Positions 52,410 to 61,112 of a DNA stretch of 64,000 nucleotides are shown here, in pieces. Where the stretch lies: contig NZ_JAMBOB010000001.1 of NCBI RefSeq assembly GCF_023715415.1, forward strand, positions 434,001 to 498,000. Direction: 5' to 3'. This DNA comes from Neobacillus niacini (GTDB lineage Bacteria; Bacillota; Bacilli; Bacillales; Cytobacillaceae). Numbering within the stretch: the first letter of the stretch is position 1; each line of letters starts with the position of its first letter. A program made the translations under genes and the position numbers. The notes below the pieces were generated by a model that ran no database searches, was not told where the DNA came from, and saw only the letters and a program-made list of their open reading frames with translations.

Positions 52410-53048
52410 GTGAAAGCAATTCGGTATTCAATATTTATATTGGGATTGACCTTTTTTGGCTTGGGTAATGCGATAGCCGTAAAGGTGAAACATGTTGGTT
52501 TACATCCCTGGGAGGTCTTAAATGTGGCTTTATATCAACATTTTGGACTTACTATTGGGACTTGGGGAGTAGTCTGCGGACTATTACTGGTTATCATCTC
52601 TTTTTTTACTGCAAGAAAGTATATTAGAATTGGGACTTTCTTGAATGCCCTTTTAATTGGGCCCATTATGGACTTTTTTCTATGGTTGGATTTTTTACCT
52701 GAACCAACTCATTCTTGGGGTGATTATCTTATAGTATTCTGTGCCATTGTCATTGCTGGTATTGGCGGGGGAATGTATGTGGCTGCAGGTCTTGGTGCAG
52801 GACCAAGAGATGGCTTTATGCTTTCAATTTCAAATAAGACTAAATTATCCGTAAGTCAAGCACGTATCCTGGTTGAGAGTTTTGTCTTAATTTTTGGCTT
52901 TATATTAGGAGGACCAGTATTTATTGCGACCTTCCTCTATACATTTATCCAGAGTCCAGTATTCCAAAGGTCTTTGAGCCTCTTTAATAGCTTAATTGAA
53001 ATGTATAAAAATAAGAATAAACAAATGAGAGAAGACCTGTATTTATAA
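52410..53048 (+). CDS. YczE/YyaS-like membrane protein
   Basis: Integral membrane protein of 212 aa with about five or six helices, of the YczE/YyaS (DUF161-related) family: GLTFFGLGNAIAVKVKHVGLHPWEVLNVALYQHFG and the glycine-rich GIGGGMYVAAGLGAGPRDGFMLSIS near 122-145. Transported substrate or role is unknown. GTG start with CGGAGG ten bases upstream. Its last codons enter the stem of a shared terminator. Confidence 0.8.
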   Translation: MKAIRYSIFILGLTFFGLGNAIAVKVKHVGLHPWEVLNVALYQHFGLTIGTWGVVCGLLLVIISFFTARKYIRIGTFLNALLIGPIMDFFLWLDFLPEPTHSWGDYLIVFCAIVIAGIGGGMYVAAGLGAGPRDGFMLSISNKTKLSVSQARILVESFVLIFGFILGGPVFIATFLYTFIQSPVFQRSLSLFNSLIEMYKNKNKQMREDLYL

Positions 53049-53073
53049 AAAATACATCTTCTCTCATTTTTAC
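53023..53073. terminator. Bidirectional terminator, YczE-like / permuted peptidase
   Basis: Arms AAATGAGAGAAGA and TCTTCTCTCATTT (53023-53035, 53057-53069) continue into an inner TGTATT/AATACA stem; T tracts on both strands. The + gene stop is in the loop. Confidence 0.85.
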
Positions 53074-53675
53074 TAGATAACTTCTACTCTATCGGTACTG
53101 AAATCGTGATAATATTTTTGATGAGGTATTTCGTTTATTTCATGTTCATTTTCCTCTTCAAAATAGGCTGACAATTTTCCTTCATAGACTAATTCTAGTG
53201 AGGCTGATTCTTTTATGTCATCTGGCGTAACAAGTGATAGCGGCTTTTGTTTATTGATTTTTACTCCTGATTCCTCAAGAAGTGCTGCAACGAAATGGGA
53301 ACAAAAGAATGCATTTTTCCGATCTAATTCCCAATTGAACATAACAGCAAATAAACCTAAAAGATTATAGCGATATTCACCCTTATTTTTCTCAATTTCC
53401 TTAATTTTTTGACAAATTGCATCATACTGTTTTTCTGAGATTGTACAACAATAAATCGCACAATCAGCATTGCGAAATATTCCACCACGAATATTTTCTC
53501 TGACAAAACCAGCTAGGAAAGGATTGCGAGGTCTTTTTCTTCCAAAACTATAGACATCCCATAATTGGTCATCTAATGCGATGGAAGCATGATTATGCGG
53601 CTTCTTCGTATATAGTTTAATCATTTTTGTTAAAACCGTCCCAGTATCAGTAAGAAGTACGTAAACCTTCCTCAT
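53073..53675 (-). CDS. Permuted papain-fold (YiiX/NlpC-like) hydrolase
   Basis: A 200 aa protein in which the catalytic His comes before the Cys: His29 in KKPHNHASIALDD and Cys125 in NAFFCSHFVAALLEESG. This order is that of circularly permuted NlpC/P60 enzymes (YiiX, YebB, LRAT-like), which act on amide or ester bonds in peptides or lipids. No signal peptide is seen. GGGGG precedes ATG 53675; a longer upstream frame is unlikely. Function unknown. Confidence 0.75.
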   Translation of the reverse strand: MRKVYVLLTDTGTVLTKMIKLYTKKPHNHASIALDDQLWDVYSFGRKRPRNPFLAGFVRENIRGGIFRNADCAIYCCTISEKQYDAICQKIKEIEKNKGEYRYNLLGLFAVMFNWELDRKNAFFCSHFVAALLEESGVKINKQKPLSLVTPDDIKESASLELVYEGKLSAYFEEENEHEINEIPHQKYYHDFSTDRVEVI

Positions 53676-53801
53676 CCTATATTCCCCCTTTATCTTTCTA
53701 TAGGAAGGGATTTCTCTCATTCTATCCCTTAGTGAATATCATTTATTTTATTTTAACGTGTATGTCTACAGACTTACACAATCCCGAGAATTATTTTTAT
53801 C

Positions 53802-53817
53802 TAAGACTTAAGTCTTA
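53802..53817. repeat. Perfect 16 bp palindrome
   Basis: TAAGACTTAAGTCTTA is self-complementary. It lies in the 283 bp gap (53676-53958) between divergent genes, so it could be an operator. Nothing else in that gap was recognised. Confidence 0.4.
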
Positions 53818-53958
53818 TCCACTTTATGCTCTTATATTATTATTTACTAGATTTAATTCCTCATAGAAACACATTTTTCCTGTTTTATTATAAAAATTTC
53901 CCATTTTTAACATTTCATGCATATAATACTACATTCACTGATGTAAGGGGTGCAATAA

Positions 53959-54540
53959 ATGGGATTATATATTAACAATGGTAAACATCCAAGAGTCTAT
54001 AAAAATAAAAAGAAAATACATGAACCACACCAAAAGTTGGTGAGGAGGGATTATCTTTCAGATGTAATAGACGAACAGTACCACGCAAATGTTTCATTAC
54101 TTCGGGAAATCCATGAAATAAAACACCAGTTTCGGAGCCAAGAGGTTGTACAGACAAATAATTGGGATAAAATCGTCAATCAACTAAATGAACTTAGATC
54201 AAGTAATCAAAAACACACAGAATATGAAGAATTAATTATCCATTTATTGAAAACACAAGAAGAACTGCAAAAACAATTATCCGAAAAAATTAGTAAGCAA
54301 GAAGAATTTCAAACGGGGGTATTAAATCGGCTGGACCAGCAAGAAGCATTAACCGAGAAAATCTTTCGTCAATTAAATCATATTCGCTCCATCCTTTTCG
54401 AACGAACCAACTACCTTGCTGAAAAGATTGATGAAGGATATAAAATTACCTCTTCTTATGTTTATAACCTAATGACTGGTTCAGACCAGCCGATTACCTT
54501 TTATTTAATGAACAATAAAAAAGAAGAAAAACAGAAGTAG
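53959..54540 (+). CDS. Hypothetical coiled-coil protein, 193 aa
   Basis: Mostly alpha-helical, Glu/Gln/Lys-rich protein (coiled coil about 60-165) with a basic N terminus and a C-terminal SYVYNLMTGSDQPITFYLMNNKK segment. No signal peptide or known domain. AAGGGGTG precedes the ATG and a terminator follows, so it is a real single gene. I do not recognise the family; a sporulation or cytoskeletal role would be guesswork. Confidence 0.65.
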   Translation: MGLYINNGKHPRVYKNKKKIHEPHQKLVRRDYLSDVIDEQYHANVSLLREIHEIKHQFRSQEVVQTNNWDKIVNQLNELRSSNQKHTEYEELIIHLLKTQEELQKQLSEKISKQEEFQTGVLNRLDQQEALTEKIFRQLNHIRSILFERTNYLAEKIDEGYKITSSYVYNLMTGSDQPITFYLMNNKKEEKQK

Positions 54541-54543
54541 ATT

Positions 54544-54575
54544 CCGGAGCCATAAAACCATGGCGCCGGTTTTTT
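54544..54575 (+). terminator. Terminator of the coiled-coil gene
   Basis: Stem CCGG-A-GCCAT/ATGGC-G-CCGG (54544-54553, 54560-54569) followed by six T residues, directly behind the stop codon. Confidence 0.85.
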
Positions 54576-54578
54576 ACG

Positions 54579-55160
54579 TTAGGCTTTTACTTTTCCATAA
54601 TATTGGACAAAGTTTTTGAGAAGCTGTTTTCCCCCAATCGTTAATATTGATTCAGGGTGAAATTGAACACCTTCAAGCGGGAGTTCTTTATGACGTATCG
54701 CCATAATTTCCCCCTTCTTCGTCCAAGCAGATATCTCAAAACAGCTTGGCAGCGTCTCCCTTTGCACTATTAAGGAGTGATACCTTGTTGCCGGAAATGG
54801 ATTCGGCAAGCCTCTAAATATTGTTTTTTCATCATGGAAAATATCAGAGGTTTTTCCATGCATTAATTGCTCAGCAGCAACAACATCACCCATATAAGCC
54901 TGAGCAATTGCCTGGTGCCCAAGGCAGACACCCAGGATTGGAATAACCCCTGAGAATGCCTTTATAGCCTCAAGGCTAATTCCTGCTTCATTGGGATTAC
55001 CAGGACCAGGAGATATCATTAAAAACTCAGGATTGAGCATTTTTATTTCATTTAAGGTTGTTTGGTCGTTTCGCTGTATGACTAATTCTTCTCCTAACTC
55101 CCCTAGGTATTGAACTAGGTTAAAGGTAAAAGAATCATAATTATCCACCATGAAAATCAC
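54579..55160 (-). CDS. pabA: Aminodeoxychorismate/anthranilate synthase glutamine amidotransferase (PabA/TrpG)
   Basis: Class I glutamine amidotransferase of 193 aa: [18 protein letters not shown], nucleophile Cys79 in [10 protein letters not shown], and His168/Glu170 in GVQFHPES. It supplies ammonia to aminodeoxychorismate synthase (folate) and, in Bacillus, also to anthranilate synthase (tryptophan). The start is GTG with GGGTGA upstream; [10 protein letters not shown] matches Bacillus PabA. It stands alone here, without pabB, trpE or pabC beside it. Confidence 0.9.
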   Translation of the reverse strand: MIFMVDNYDSFTFNLVQYLGELGEELVIQRNDQTTLNEIKMLNPEFLMISPGPGNPNEAGISLEAIKAFSGVIPILGVCLGHQAIAQAYMGDVVAAEQLMHGKTSDIFHDEKTIFRGLPNPFPATRYHSLIVQRETLPSCFEISAWTKKGEIMAIRHKELPLEGVQFHPESILTIGGKQLLKNFVQYYGKVKA

Positions 55161-55239
55161 TGATGTTCACCCATTTCCCTTTGACCATTCATTTCTTTAT
55201 TAGTTTTTTGCTTTTTATCCATCATACATGAATTTTAAA

Positions 55240-55275
55240 AACAAAAGAAGCCCTTTCGAGTATGAAAAGGGCTTC
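55240..55275 (-). terminator. Terminator of the IDEAL-domain gene
   Basis: Stem GAAGCCCTTTT/GAAAGGGCTTC (55247-55275) followed on the minus strand by TTTTGTTTTT, about 30 bases after the stop codon. Confidence 0.85.
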
Positions 55276-55307
55276 CAATATTAATAAAGTCTGTTAGGTA
55301 ACTTTTG

Positions 55308-55502
55308 CTATGAAATTTTCTTTAACTCCTCAGATAACTTGAGGAAAGCTTCCTTATTTCTTTCTTGTAAGGAGAGGTCGATTTCCTTACGGAGCACATC
55401 TCTTCTAAATTCAATCAAAGCATGGTTTAAAAACATTTCAGCAATTGCAGAATCGTTGTTTTCATCTGTTTGTTGTGGTGAATTTAATAATCTCTTTTCC
55501 AT
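55308..55502 (-). CDS. IDEAL domain protein, 64 aa
   Basis: Small protein ending in the IDEAL domain: FLNHALIEFRRDVLRKEIDLSLQERNKEAFLKLSEELKKI, a short helical hairpin found in many Bacillus proteins (ComK-partner and membrane-bound regulators among them). Function of stand-alone copies is unknown. ATG 55502 has AAGGAG nine bases upstream. Confidence 0.85.
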   Translation of the reverse strand: MEKRLLNSPQQTDENNDSAIAEMFLNHALIEFRRDVLRKEIDLSLQERNKEAFLKLSEELKKIS

Positions 55503-55705
55503 GGAAATCAACTCCTTGAGCTTTTTTTTATTATACTGTTAATTATCTAAAAATTCAAACATTTTATTTATTATTATTAAAAGAAATTTTTTCCACCCCT
55601 TTTTACTGCGTTAATTTAAGAAAAATTTAATAGTTTGTTTAGATTGCTTTTATATCTCCCGATTACACTGAAAATGTAACAAAATATTGAATGGAGGAAA
55701 TGAAT

Positions 55706-56554
55706 ATGAATAAGAAGCTTTTAGCGGTTATCGGGATAAGTGGAACGCTTATGTTAGGCAGTGTTTATTCAATTTCAGCAAATACATCTGGTTACGATCT
55801 TTACAAGGAAGCCTTAAAGAAAACTCATTTGGCTGAGAGTGCAACATTAAATTTTAATTTTAAAATTGAGGACAACAAAAAGTCCATATTAACATCTGAG
55901 TCCATTTTCAAATCTGATTCTATAAATCAGGTAAATTCCATCTCTACACGTTTAGCTAATGAATCTGAAGTTAGTAATATGAACTTGTATAAACAGGATG
56001 GAAATTGGTTTGTGATGAAGGATGGACTGGATAAAATTTACAAAATAGACACCTCTAATAATCCACATCACAGTAATACAGCTGAATTAAAAGATGATGT
56101 AGAAAATCTAATCGATGTCATGACAAAAAATCTTCAACAACAAATTACAGTCGCTGATAAGCAAAATGGTAATCATGTAATTGAGCTGGATTTAACAGGT
56201 AAAGAAATCCCTCTTCCAGCGAATGCTTTAAGTACATTGATGATTAAACATGCAGTGATGATTCAGGACAATAATGAAACAGAAAGCTTAGACTTCCACA
56301 TTAAGGCAAAGTTTCCTGAGTTAGATCATGATATTACGGTCAAGCAAGTCAAACTTACAGCACGAGTGAACAAGGAAAATTATATTGAACAGCAAACAAT
56401 CAAAGTGGTCGTAACAGGAAAAGATAAACAGGGCGCCATCCATGAAGTAGTTCTAGATATTAATTTAAATGCTTCTGACTACAACCAAACTACAGTGACA
56501 CCCGTTGAAATTCCTGCTGATAAGGTAGTCGAATTCAATCATGGTAAAAAGTAA
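55706..56554 (+). CDS. Secreted protein of unknown function, first gene of an ABC/two-component cluster
   Basis: A 282 aa exported protein: signal peptide (about 1-25, KKLLAVIGISGTLMLGSVYSISA), no lipobox, then a beta-rich soluble domain with repeated Lys/Asn-rich strands. ATG 55706 has GGAGG eight bases upstream; two earlier ATGs do not. It lies 32 bases before an ABC ATPase and permease and a histidine kinase/response regulator pair, so it may be a signal or export substrate for that module. I do not recognise its family. Confidence 0.75.
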   Translation: MNKKLLAVIGISGTLMLGSVYSISANTSGYDLYKEALKKTHLAESATLNFNFKIEDNKKSILTSESIFKSDSINQVNSISTRLANESEVSNMNLYKQDGNWFVMKDGLDKIYKIDTSNNPHHSNTAELKDDVENLIDVMTKNLQQQITVADKQNGNHVIELDLTGKEIPLPANALSTLMIKHAVMIQDNNETESLDFHIKAKFPELDHDITVKQVKLTARVNKENYIEQQTIKVVVTGKDKQGAIHEVVLDINLNASDYNQTTVTPVEIPADKVVEFNHGKK

Positions 56555-56586
56555 ATTGAAATAAGTAATAATAGAGGGTGACAATT

Positions 56587-57291
56587 TTGGAAAAAGCAGT
56601 GGTTATTACTGGAATGACGAAGCAATACTCAAATATCAGAGGTATACAGAATATCAATTTAACCATTGACCAAGGGGAAATAGTAGGGATTCTTGGTCCA
56701 AATGGTGCAGGTAAAACAACTTTATTAAAATGCATGACCGGTCTAACTTCGCCAGATAGTGGAAAAGTTGAATTATTTGGTGTTGAGCTTCAAAGTAATT
56801 ACAAAGAAGCAATACGACCTGTGGGTGCGTTAATTGGGCCTGCTGTTGCTTATGAAAACATGTCGCCCTATAAAAATCTAAAAATGATTTCTCGCTTGTA
56901 TTCTGATATTACTGATACAGATATAGAAAAAGTATTGCAACAGACGGGTTTAACTCCATATAAAGACGAGAAAATATCCTCCTTTTCTATGGGTATGAAG
57001 CAGCGTTATGGGATTGCTTCAGCCCTTATCTCTAAGCCGCGATTGATCATTTTAGATGAACCGACTAACGGCTTAGATATTGATGGTTTGCTTTTGTTAA
57101 GAAAGACAATCCAGGAGGTATCAAGCCATTCCGGTGTAACCTTTGTGATTTCCAGTCACCATATTTCAGAACTAGAAAAATTATGTAGTCGTTTTTGTTT
57201 TCTCATTCAGGGGGCTGCCTCATTTTATGAAGCCGGCAGCGAGCCACTAGAGGATGTCTATGTCAAGAAGGTTGAGGTGGCAGGTAGATGA
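56587..57291 (+). CDS. ABC transporter ATP-binding protein
   Basis: ATPase of about 235 aa for an ABC-2 exporter: Walker A GPNGAGKTTLL (about 36-46), signature SFSMGMKQRYGIA, Walker B LIILDEPTNGLD and H-loop SSHHISELE. I choose TTG 56587 because AGAGGG lies 8 bases before it; a GTG nine bases earlier overlaps that site. It overlaps the permease gene by 4 bases. Confidence 0.9.
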   Translation: MEKAVVITGMTKQYSNIRGIQNINLTIDQGEIVGILGPNGAGKTTLLKCMTGLTSPDSGKVELFGVELQSNYKEAIRPVGALIGPAVAYENMSPYKNLKMISRLYSDITDTDIEKVLQQTGLTPYKDEKISSFSMGMKQRYGIASALISKPRLIILDEPTNGLDIDGLLLLRKTIQEVSSHSGVTFVISSHHISELEKLCSRFCFLIQGAASFYEAGSEPLEDVYVKKVEVAGR

Positions 57292-58025
57292 ACACAATCC
57301 GAGCAAATAGCATAAATGAAATACAAAAGCTACTGACAAAAAAAAGCACCAAACTGTTTCTACTTGCTGCGGTGCTGATTCCTGTCCTGACTAAGCTTCT
57401 TGTAAATAATCTTTTTTTAACCGATTGGATGGCTTTACCGACTGAAAATATAAATTTCAGCTTATTAGATTTATTTGTCACCATTTTTATTCCTTTATTT
57501 ATTTTTATCTGTGCAACAGATTTATTTACAGGAGAAGGTGAGCGCGAAACTTTATTTCAAGTTAGACCTATCGGTCGAATGGAACTTTTCCTTTCCAAGG
57601 TTATCGCAATAAGTATTTTTAGTTTAATTCTTCTTTTATTAGAATGGCTGGCCGTGATGATTAGCAGTTCAATTTTTGATAAAGCCTTCACCTTGACCAC
57701 TATTCCCTCTAGCCTTGGAGCTTTTTTTGTTTCTTGGTTTCCAATTATCGTTCTGACGGCATTTGCGGTTATGTTGGCACTTCTGGTAAAGTCTAGTGTC
57801 CTTGCTATATCTAGTATGATTGTCCTTTATTTAATCATGCTGTTTATTCCTTATGTTCTCCCTTCTTCCTTATACTTACTGCCGGCAACCTATTTAGATT
57901 GGTATAGGCAGTGGCTTAGCGATGCTTCACTTCAGTGGATTTTGCAAACTGTCACGTATTTGTGCTCATCTTTCGCATTGTTTTTTTCAGTAGGCTATTA
58001 TATGTTTAATAGAAAAGAAGCCTAA
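57288..58025 (+). CDS. ABC-2 type transporter permease
   Basis: A 245 aa membrane protein with six predicted helices, the partner of the preceding ATPase. A charged first segment (IRANSINEIQKLLTKKSTKLFL) precedes the first helix, as in ABC-2 permeases of peptide or bacteriocin exporters; the large external loop after the first helix is short. ATG overlaps the ATPase stop. What it exports is unknown; the secreted protein upstream or a peptide are candidates. Confidence 0.88.
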   Translation: MNTIRANSINEIQKLLTKKSTKLFLLAAVLIPVLTKLLVNNLFLTDWMALPTENINFSLLDLFVTIFIPLFIFICATDLFTGEGERETLFQVRPIGRMELFLSKVIAISIFSLILLLLEWLAVMISSSIFDKAFTLTTIPSSLGAFFVSWFPIIVLTAFAVMLALLVKSSVLAISSMIVLYLIMLFIPYVLPSSLYLLPATYLDWYRQWLSDASLQWILQTVTYLCSSFALFFSVGYYMFNRKEA

Positions 58026-58043
58026 CCGAAGGGTGCAAATCTT

Positions 58044-59516
58044 ATGTCTATCAAACTTCGTCTGATATTATCAAATATTGCGATGATTACGGTACCAATC
58101 ATTATGTTTATGATTACCTCTTTTCTGTTAATGATGGTGTTTCTCGGTGATATTCGTGAAATCGCCAATTTCTTACCAGAAAGCCACAATTATCACAAAA
58201 CAAAACAAGAGGACACATTGCTGTTTTTAGAATTAAAAGGAAAATCAGCCGTCAACCCCATGGAATTGATGAGTAAGGAGTACTTGGAATCTCTAAATAC
58301 TGAACTTAGTAAAATTGATTCTGGATTAATAATCCGTGTAAACGATGAGATACTTTATCATACGGAAGACCTAGAAAAAGTTCATACAGAAGCGCTGCCG
58401 GATTTTGGGACAGAGAGAAGCTTTCGCAGCTTAGAAGAAATAGGTGAGCAGACGTTTGCCATGAAGCAGCATGATTTCTATCTGCAGGATGGCAGAGAAG
58501 TATCACTCTTTTTAATGAGAGACGCAAGCCCATGGAATCAGTTTGTAAGAACTTTTTTCCCAATCCTATTCGGTTTATGTTTATTGATATTAATTGCAAC
58601 TAACGGACTCCTAACTTATTTTGTATCTAAAAGCATTATCAACCCTATCAATCAATTAAAAAAAGCAGCACATTTTATAAAAAGCGGCAACCTTCATCAT
58701 TCCATTACAGCGACTAGGAATGATGAGATTGGTCAGTTAACACAAGCATTTGAAGAAATGCGGATTCAATTAAAGGAGTCACAGGAAATTCAAAAACAAT
58801 ATGAGGATAACCGGAAGGAACTAATTGCTCATATTTCTCATGATTTAAAAACACCGATTACTTCCATTAAAGGATATATTGAAGGTATCCGCGATGGAGT
58901 GGCAGATACACCTGAAAAGAGAACACGCTATATTCAAACCATCTATACAAAAGCAGTAGATATGGACCATTTAATTGATGAATTATTTTTATTCTCAAAG
59001 CTGGATTTAGGCAAGGTTCCCTTTGAATTTGAAAGAATTGATATAAAAGATTATCTAAGTGATTATTTCGAGGAATTAAGCTTTGACCTTAGAAAACAGA
59101 ATGTAGAGTTAAATTTCCAATTTGTCCCTCAAGGTCATTATCATGTTTTAGCTGATCGTGAAAAGTTTAAACGAGTTCTCGCAAATATTATTAACAATAG
59201 CTTAAAGTACATGGAGAAGGATAAAAAGGAATTAATAATATCTATGCATTCTACCAATGAAACTGTAGAAGTTTCTATTGCTGATAATGGACCAGGTATT
59301 CCTGAAGAGTCGATTCCCTTCATCTTTAATCAGTTTTACCGAGCTGAACAATCAAGAAATAAACTAACCGGAGGCAGCGGATTAGGACTTTCCATTGCAA
59401 GGATGATTATCGAAGAACATAACGGTTTGATAAAATTAGATAGTACTTTAACAGTAGGAACAAAAATTACCATTATTTTGCCGCATCAAACCTGTTCCGA
59501 GGAGGCCACATCATGA
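58044..59516 (+). CDS. Sensor histidine kinase with external domain and HAMP
   Basis: Membrane kinase of 490 aa: two helices (about 10-34 and 171-194) around an external sensing domain of about 135 residues, a HAMP domain (about 195-247), dimerisation/phosphoacceptor with His266 in ELIAHISHDLKTPITSIKGYI, and HATPase with NIINNSLKYM, DNGPGIP and GGSGLGLSIA. It is 18 bases behind the permease and overlaps its response regulator by 4 bases. It probably senses the module's own signal and controls the cluster. Confidence 0.92.
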   Translation: MSIKLRLILSNIAMITVPIIMFMITSFLLMMVFLGDIREIANFLPESHNYHKTKQEDTLLFLELKGKSAVNPMELMSKEYLESLNTELSKIDSGLIIRVNDEILYHTEDLEKVHTEALPDFGTERSFRSLEEIGEQTFAMKQHDFYLQDGREVSLFLMRDASPWNQFVRTFFPILFGLCLLILIATNGLLTYFVSKSIINPINQLKKAAHFIKSGNLHHSITATRNDEIGQLTQAFEEMRIQLKESQEIQKQYEDNRKELIAHISHDLKTPITSIKGYIEGIRDGVADTPEKRTRYIQTIYTKAVDMDHLIDELFLFSKLDLGKVPFEFERIDIKDYLSDYFEELSFDLRKQNVELNFQFVPQGHYHVLADREKFKRVLANIINNSLKYMEKDKKELIISMHSTNETVEVSIADNGPGIPEESIPFIFNQFYRAEQSRNKLTGGSGLGLSIARMIIEEHNGLIKLDSTLTVGTKITIILPHQTCSEEATS

Positions 59517-60199
59517 AAAAAATTCTGATTATTGAAGATGAAAAAAGTATTGCTGAATTAGAACAGGATTATTTAGAAATCAATGGCTTCCAAACAGAAA
59601 TGGTCCATACAGGAGATATAGGACTCCAAAAGGCATTAACACAAGATTACGATTTGGTTCTGCTAGACATTATGCTGCCGAACATCGACGGCTTTGAGAT
59701 TTGCAAGAAAATAAGAAGTATAAAAGATATTCCCATCATTATGGTGACAGCAAAAAAAGAGGAAATTGATAAGATTAGAGGTCTAGGGCTGGGTGCTGAT
59801 GATTATTTAGTCAAGCCCTTCAGTCCGAATGAAATGGTTGCGAGGGTGAAAGCACATCTATCCCGATATGAGAGATTATCAATGAAACAAACTTCTGAAT
59901 CACAAGGAGTATACATCCGTGGTTTATTCATTGATCGATCCTCAAGGCGTGTCTTTGTTAATAACAAAGAAATCACCTTAACCACAAAAGAATTTGATGT
60001 TCTTACCTTTTTAGCGTTAAATCCAGACCAGGTATTCAGCAAAGACCATCTATTCGAAAGAATATGGGGTTACGACAGCAATGGAGACGTCTCAACTGTC
60101 ACGGTACACATACGCAAAATAAGGGAAAAAATTGAACACGACCCCTCCAACCCTGAATACATAGAAACCGTATGGGGATCGGGTTATCGTTTTCATTAA
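59513..60199 (+). CDS. Response regulator, OmpR/PhoB family
   Basis: A 228 aa transcription factor: receiver (about 1-115, phospho-acceptor Asp52 in LLDIMLPNIDG, Lys in VKPFSP) and a winged-helix effector (about 130-228, YIETVWGSGYRFH). Partner of the kinase just upstream; the two overlap. It ends the five-gene secreted protein-ABC-two-component unit. Confidence 0.94.
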   Translation: MKKILIIEDEKSIAELEQDYLEINGFQTEMVHTGDIGLQKALTQDYDLVLLDIMLPNIDGFEICKKIRSIKDIPIIMVTAKKEEIDKIRGLGLGADDYLVKPFSPNEMVARVKAHLSRYERLSMKQTSESQGVYIRGLFIDRSSRRVFVNNKEITLTTKEFDVLTFLALNPDQVFSKDHLFERIWGYDSNGDVSTVTVHIRKIREKIEHDPSNPEYIETVWGSGYRFH

Positions 60200-60212
60200 T
60201 TTGGTGAACATT

Positions 60213-60267
60213 GGTGACAGGCACCGCAAAAAGACAGTGTCCACCTCAGGTGGACACTGTCTTTTTG
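60213..60267. terminator. Strong palindromic terminator with GGTGACAGGCACC flank
   Basis: AAAAAGACAGTGTCCACC and GGTGGACACTGTCTTTTT are perfect 18 bp arms (60228-60245, 60249-60266) with a 3-base loop and T tracts on both strands, between convergent genes. Directly upstream 60213-60225 is a second small dyad, GGTG-ACAGG-CACC. The arrangement looks like a dispersed repeat family found behind genes; only one copy is in this window. Confidence 0.85.
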
Positions 60268-60269
60268 TG

Positions 60270-61112
60270 TTAGTGGATTTGACTTTGAAATAATGTGTTC
60301 CGATTACTAAATTTAGTGACCAGTTTTATTAGGAAAAAATTCCCTAATAATAAAGCAGCGCCTATTATGAAAAGTGTTAATGGACTTAAGAAGAACATTC
60401 CACTTGCTTGGCTTATGATGATTCCCACGATTGGTAACACTAGCAGACCGCCGAATTGCTGGGCTTCCTGGAACGTTTTGACTTTGGCCGAAATGAAAAC
60501 ATTTAAGATGATATTAAACAGAACTAATATTGGAATAACCCAAAACATTAATATCATCCAGGTAGTGTTAAAAAATAGAATTACTTTAAAATGCGGATAG
60601 GTGATTACATTAACTACAATAAAACTAATAATAAAGGCAGCAAAGGAAATACCTAAGGTTGGAATTAGAGATGCTAAAACCTTACCAAGAAACAAGTCCT
60701 TAATTGAAAGAGGTGCAAACAACAATGTCTCTAATGTATTTCTTTCCTTCTCCCCTACAAAACTATTTGATGAAGTTACCATTGAGTTAATAATGGCTAC
60801 CATTAAGAAAAAAGGTATCATCATCAAGGTTAAGAAAAAATAAACAAATTTGTAGCTAAGAGTCGGTAAAGCAGCAAGTGTATTCCTCATTTCCTCATTT
60901 GGAAATTCTTTAATAAATGCATTTATAGGTTTTTCTATTTCCTGTGTAGAGGTTCCAATTAAGTCAAATTGAAGTCCGAAAAAGGCAATACATGATGGTA
61001 CTAAAATACAAATGATGAGTGCTACAATAATCATGGGAACCCAAACCTTTTTGGAAGAGAAAACTGCTTTCATATCTTTCACTGCAATGGTTAGGATGCT
61101 ATTTTTATTCAA
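60270..61112 (-). CDS. ABC-2 type transporter permease (NatB-like)
   Basis: A 280 aa membrane protein with about six helices and a NatB/CcmB-type layout: VKDMKAVFSSKKVWVPMIIVALIICILVPSCIAFFG, then NSFVGEKERNTLETLLFAPLSIKDLFLGKVLASLIPTLGISF, the typical E-K-x-R-x-x-T-x-E-x-L-L-x-x-P motif of ABC-2 permeases. It overlaps the preceding ATPase gene by 8 bases. Substrate is unknown (sodium, drug or peptide). Confidence 0.88.
   Translation of the reverse strand: MNKNSILTIAVKDMKAVFSSKKVWVPMIIVALIICILVPSCIAFFGLQFDLIGTSTQEIEKPINAFIKEFPNEEMRNTLAALPTLSYKFVYFFLTLMMIPFFLMVAIINSMVTSSNSFVGEKERNTLETLLFAPLSIKDLFLGKVLASLIPTLGISFAAFIISFIVVNVITYPHFKVILFFNTTWMILMFWVIPILVLFNIILNVFISAKVKTFQEAQQFGGLLVLPIVGIIISQASGMFFLSPLTLFIIGAALLLGNFFLIKLVTKFSNRNTLFQSQIH

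Noticed and set aside
52234-52431. 65 aa minus-strand frame between the SRPBCC and YczE-like genes
   Set aside because: It overlaps the YczE-like start, ends inside a hairpin, has no good ribosome binding site and no recognisable motif.
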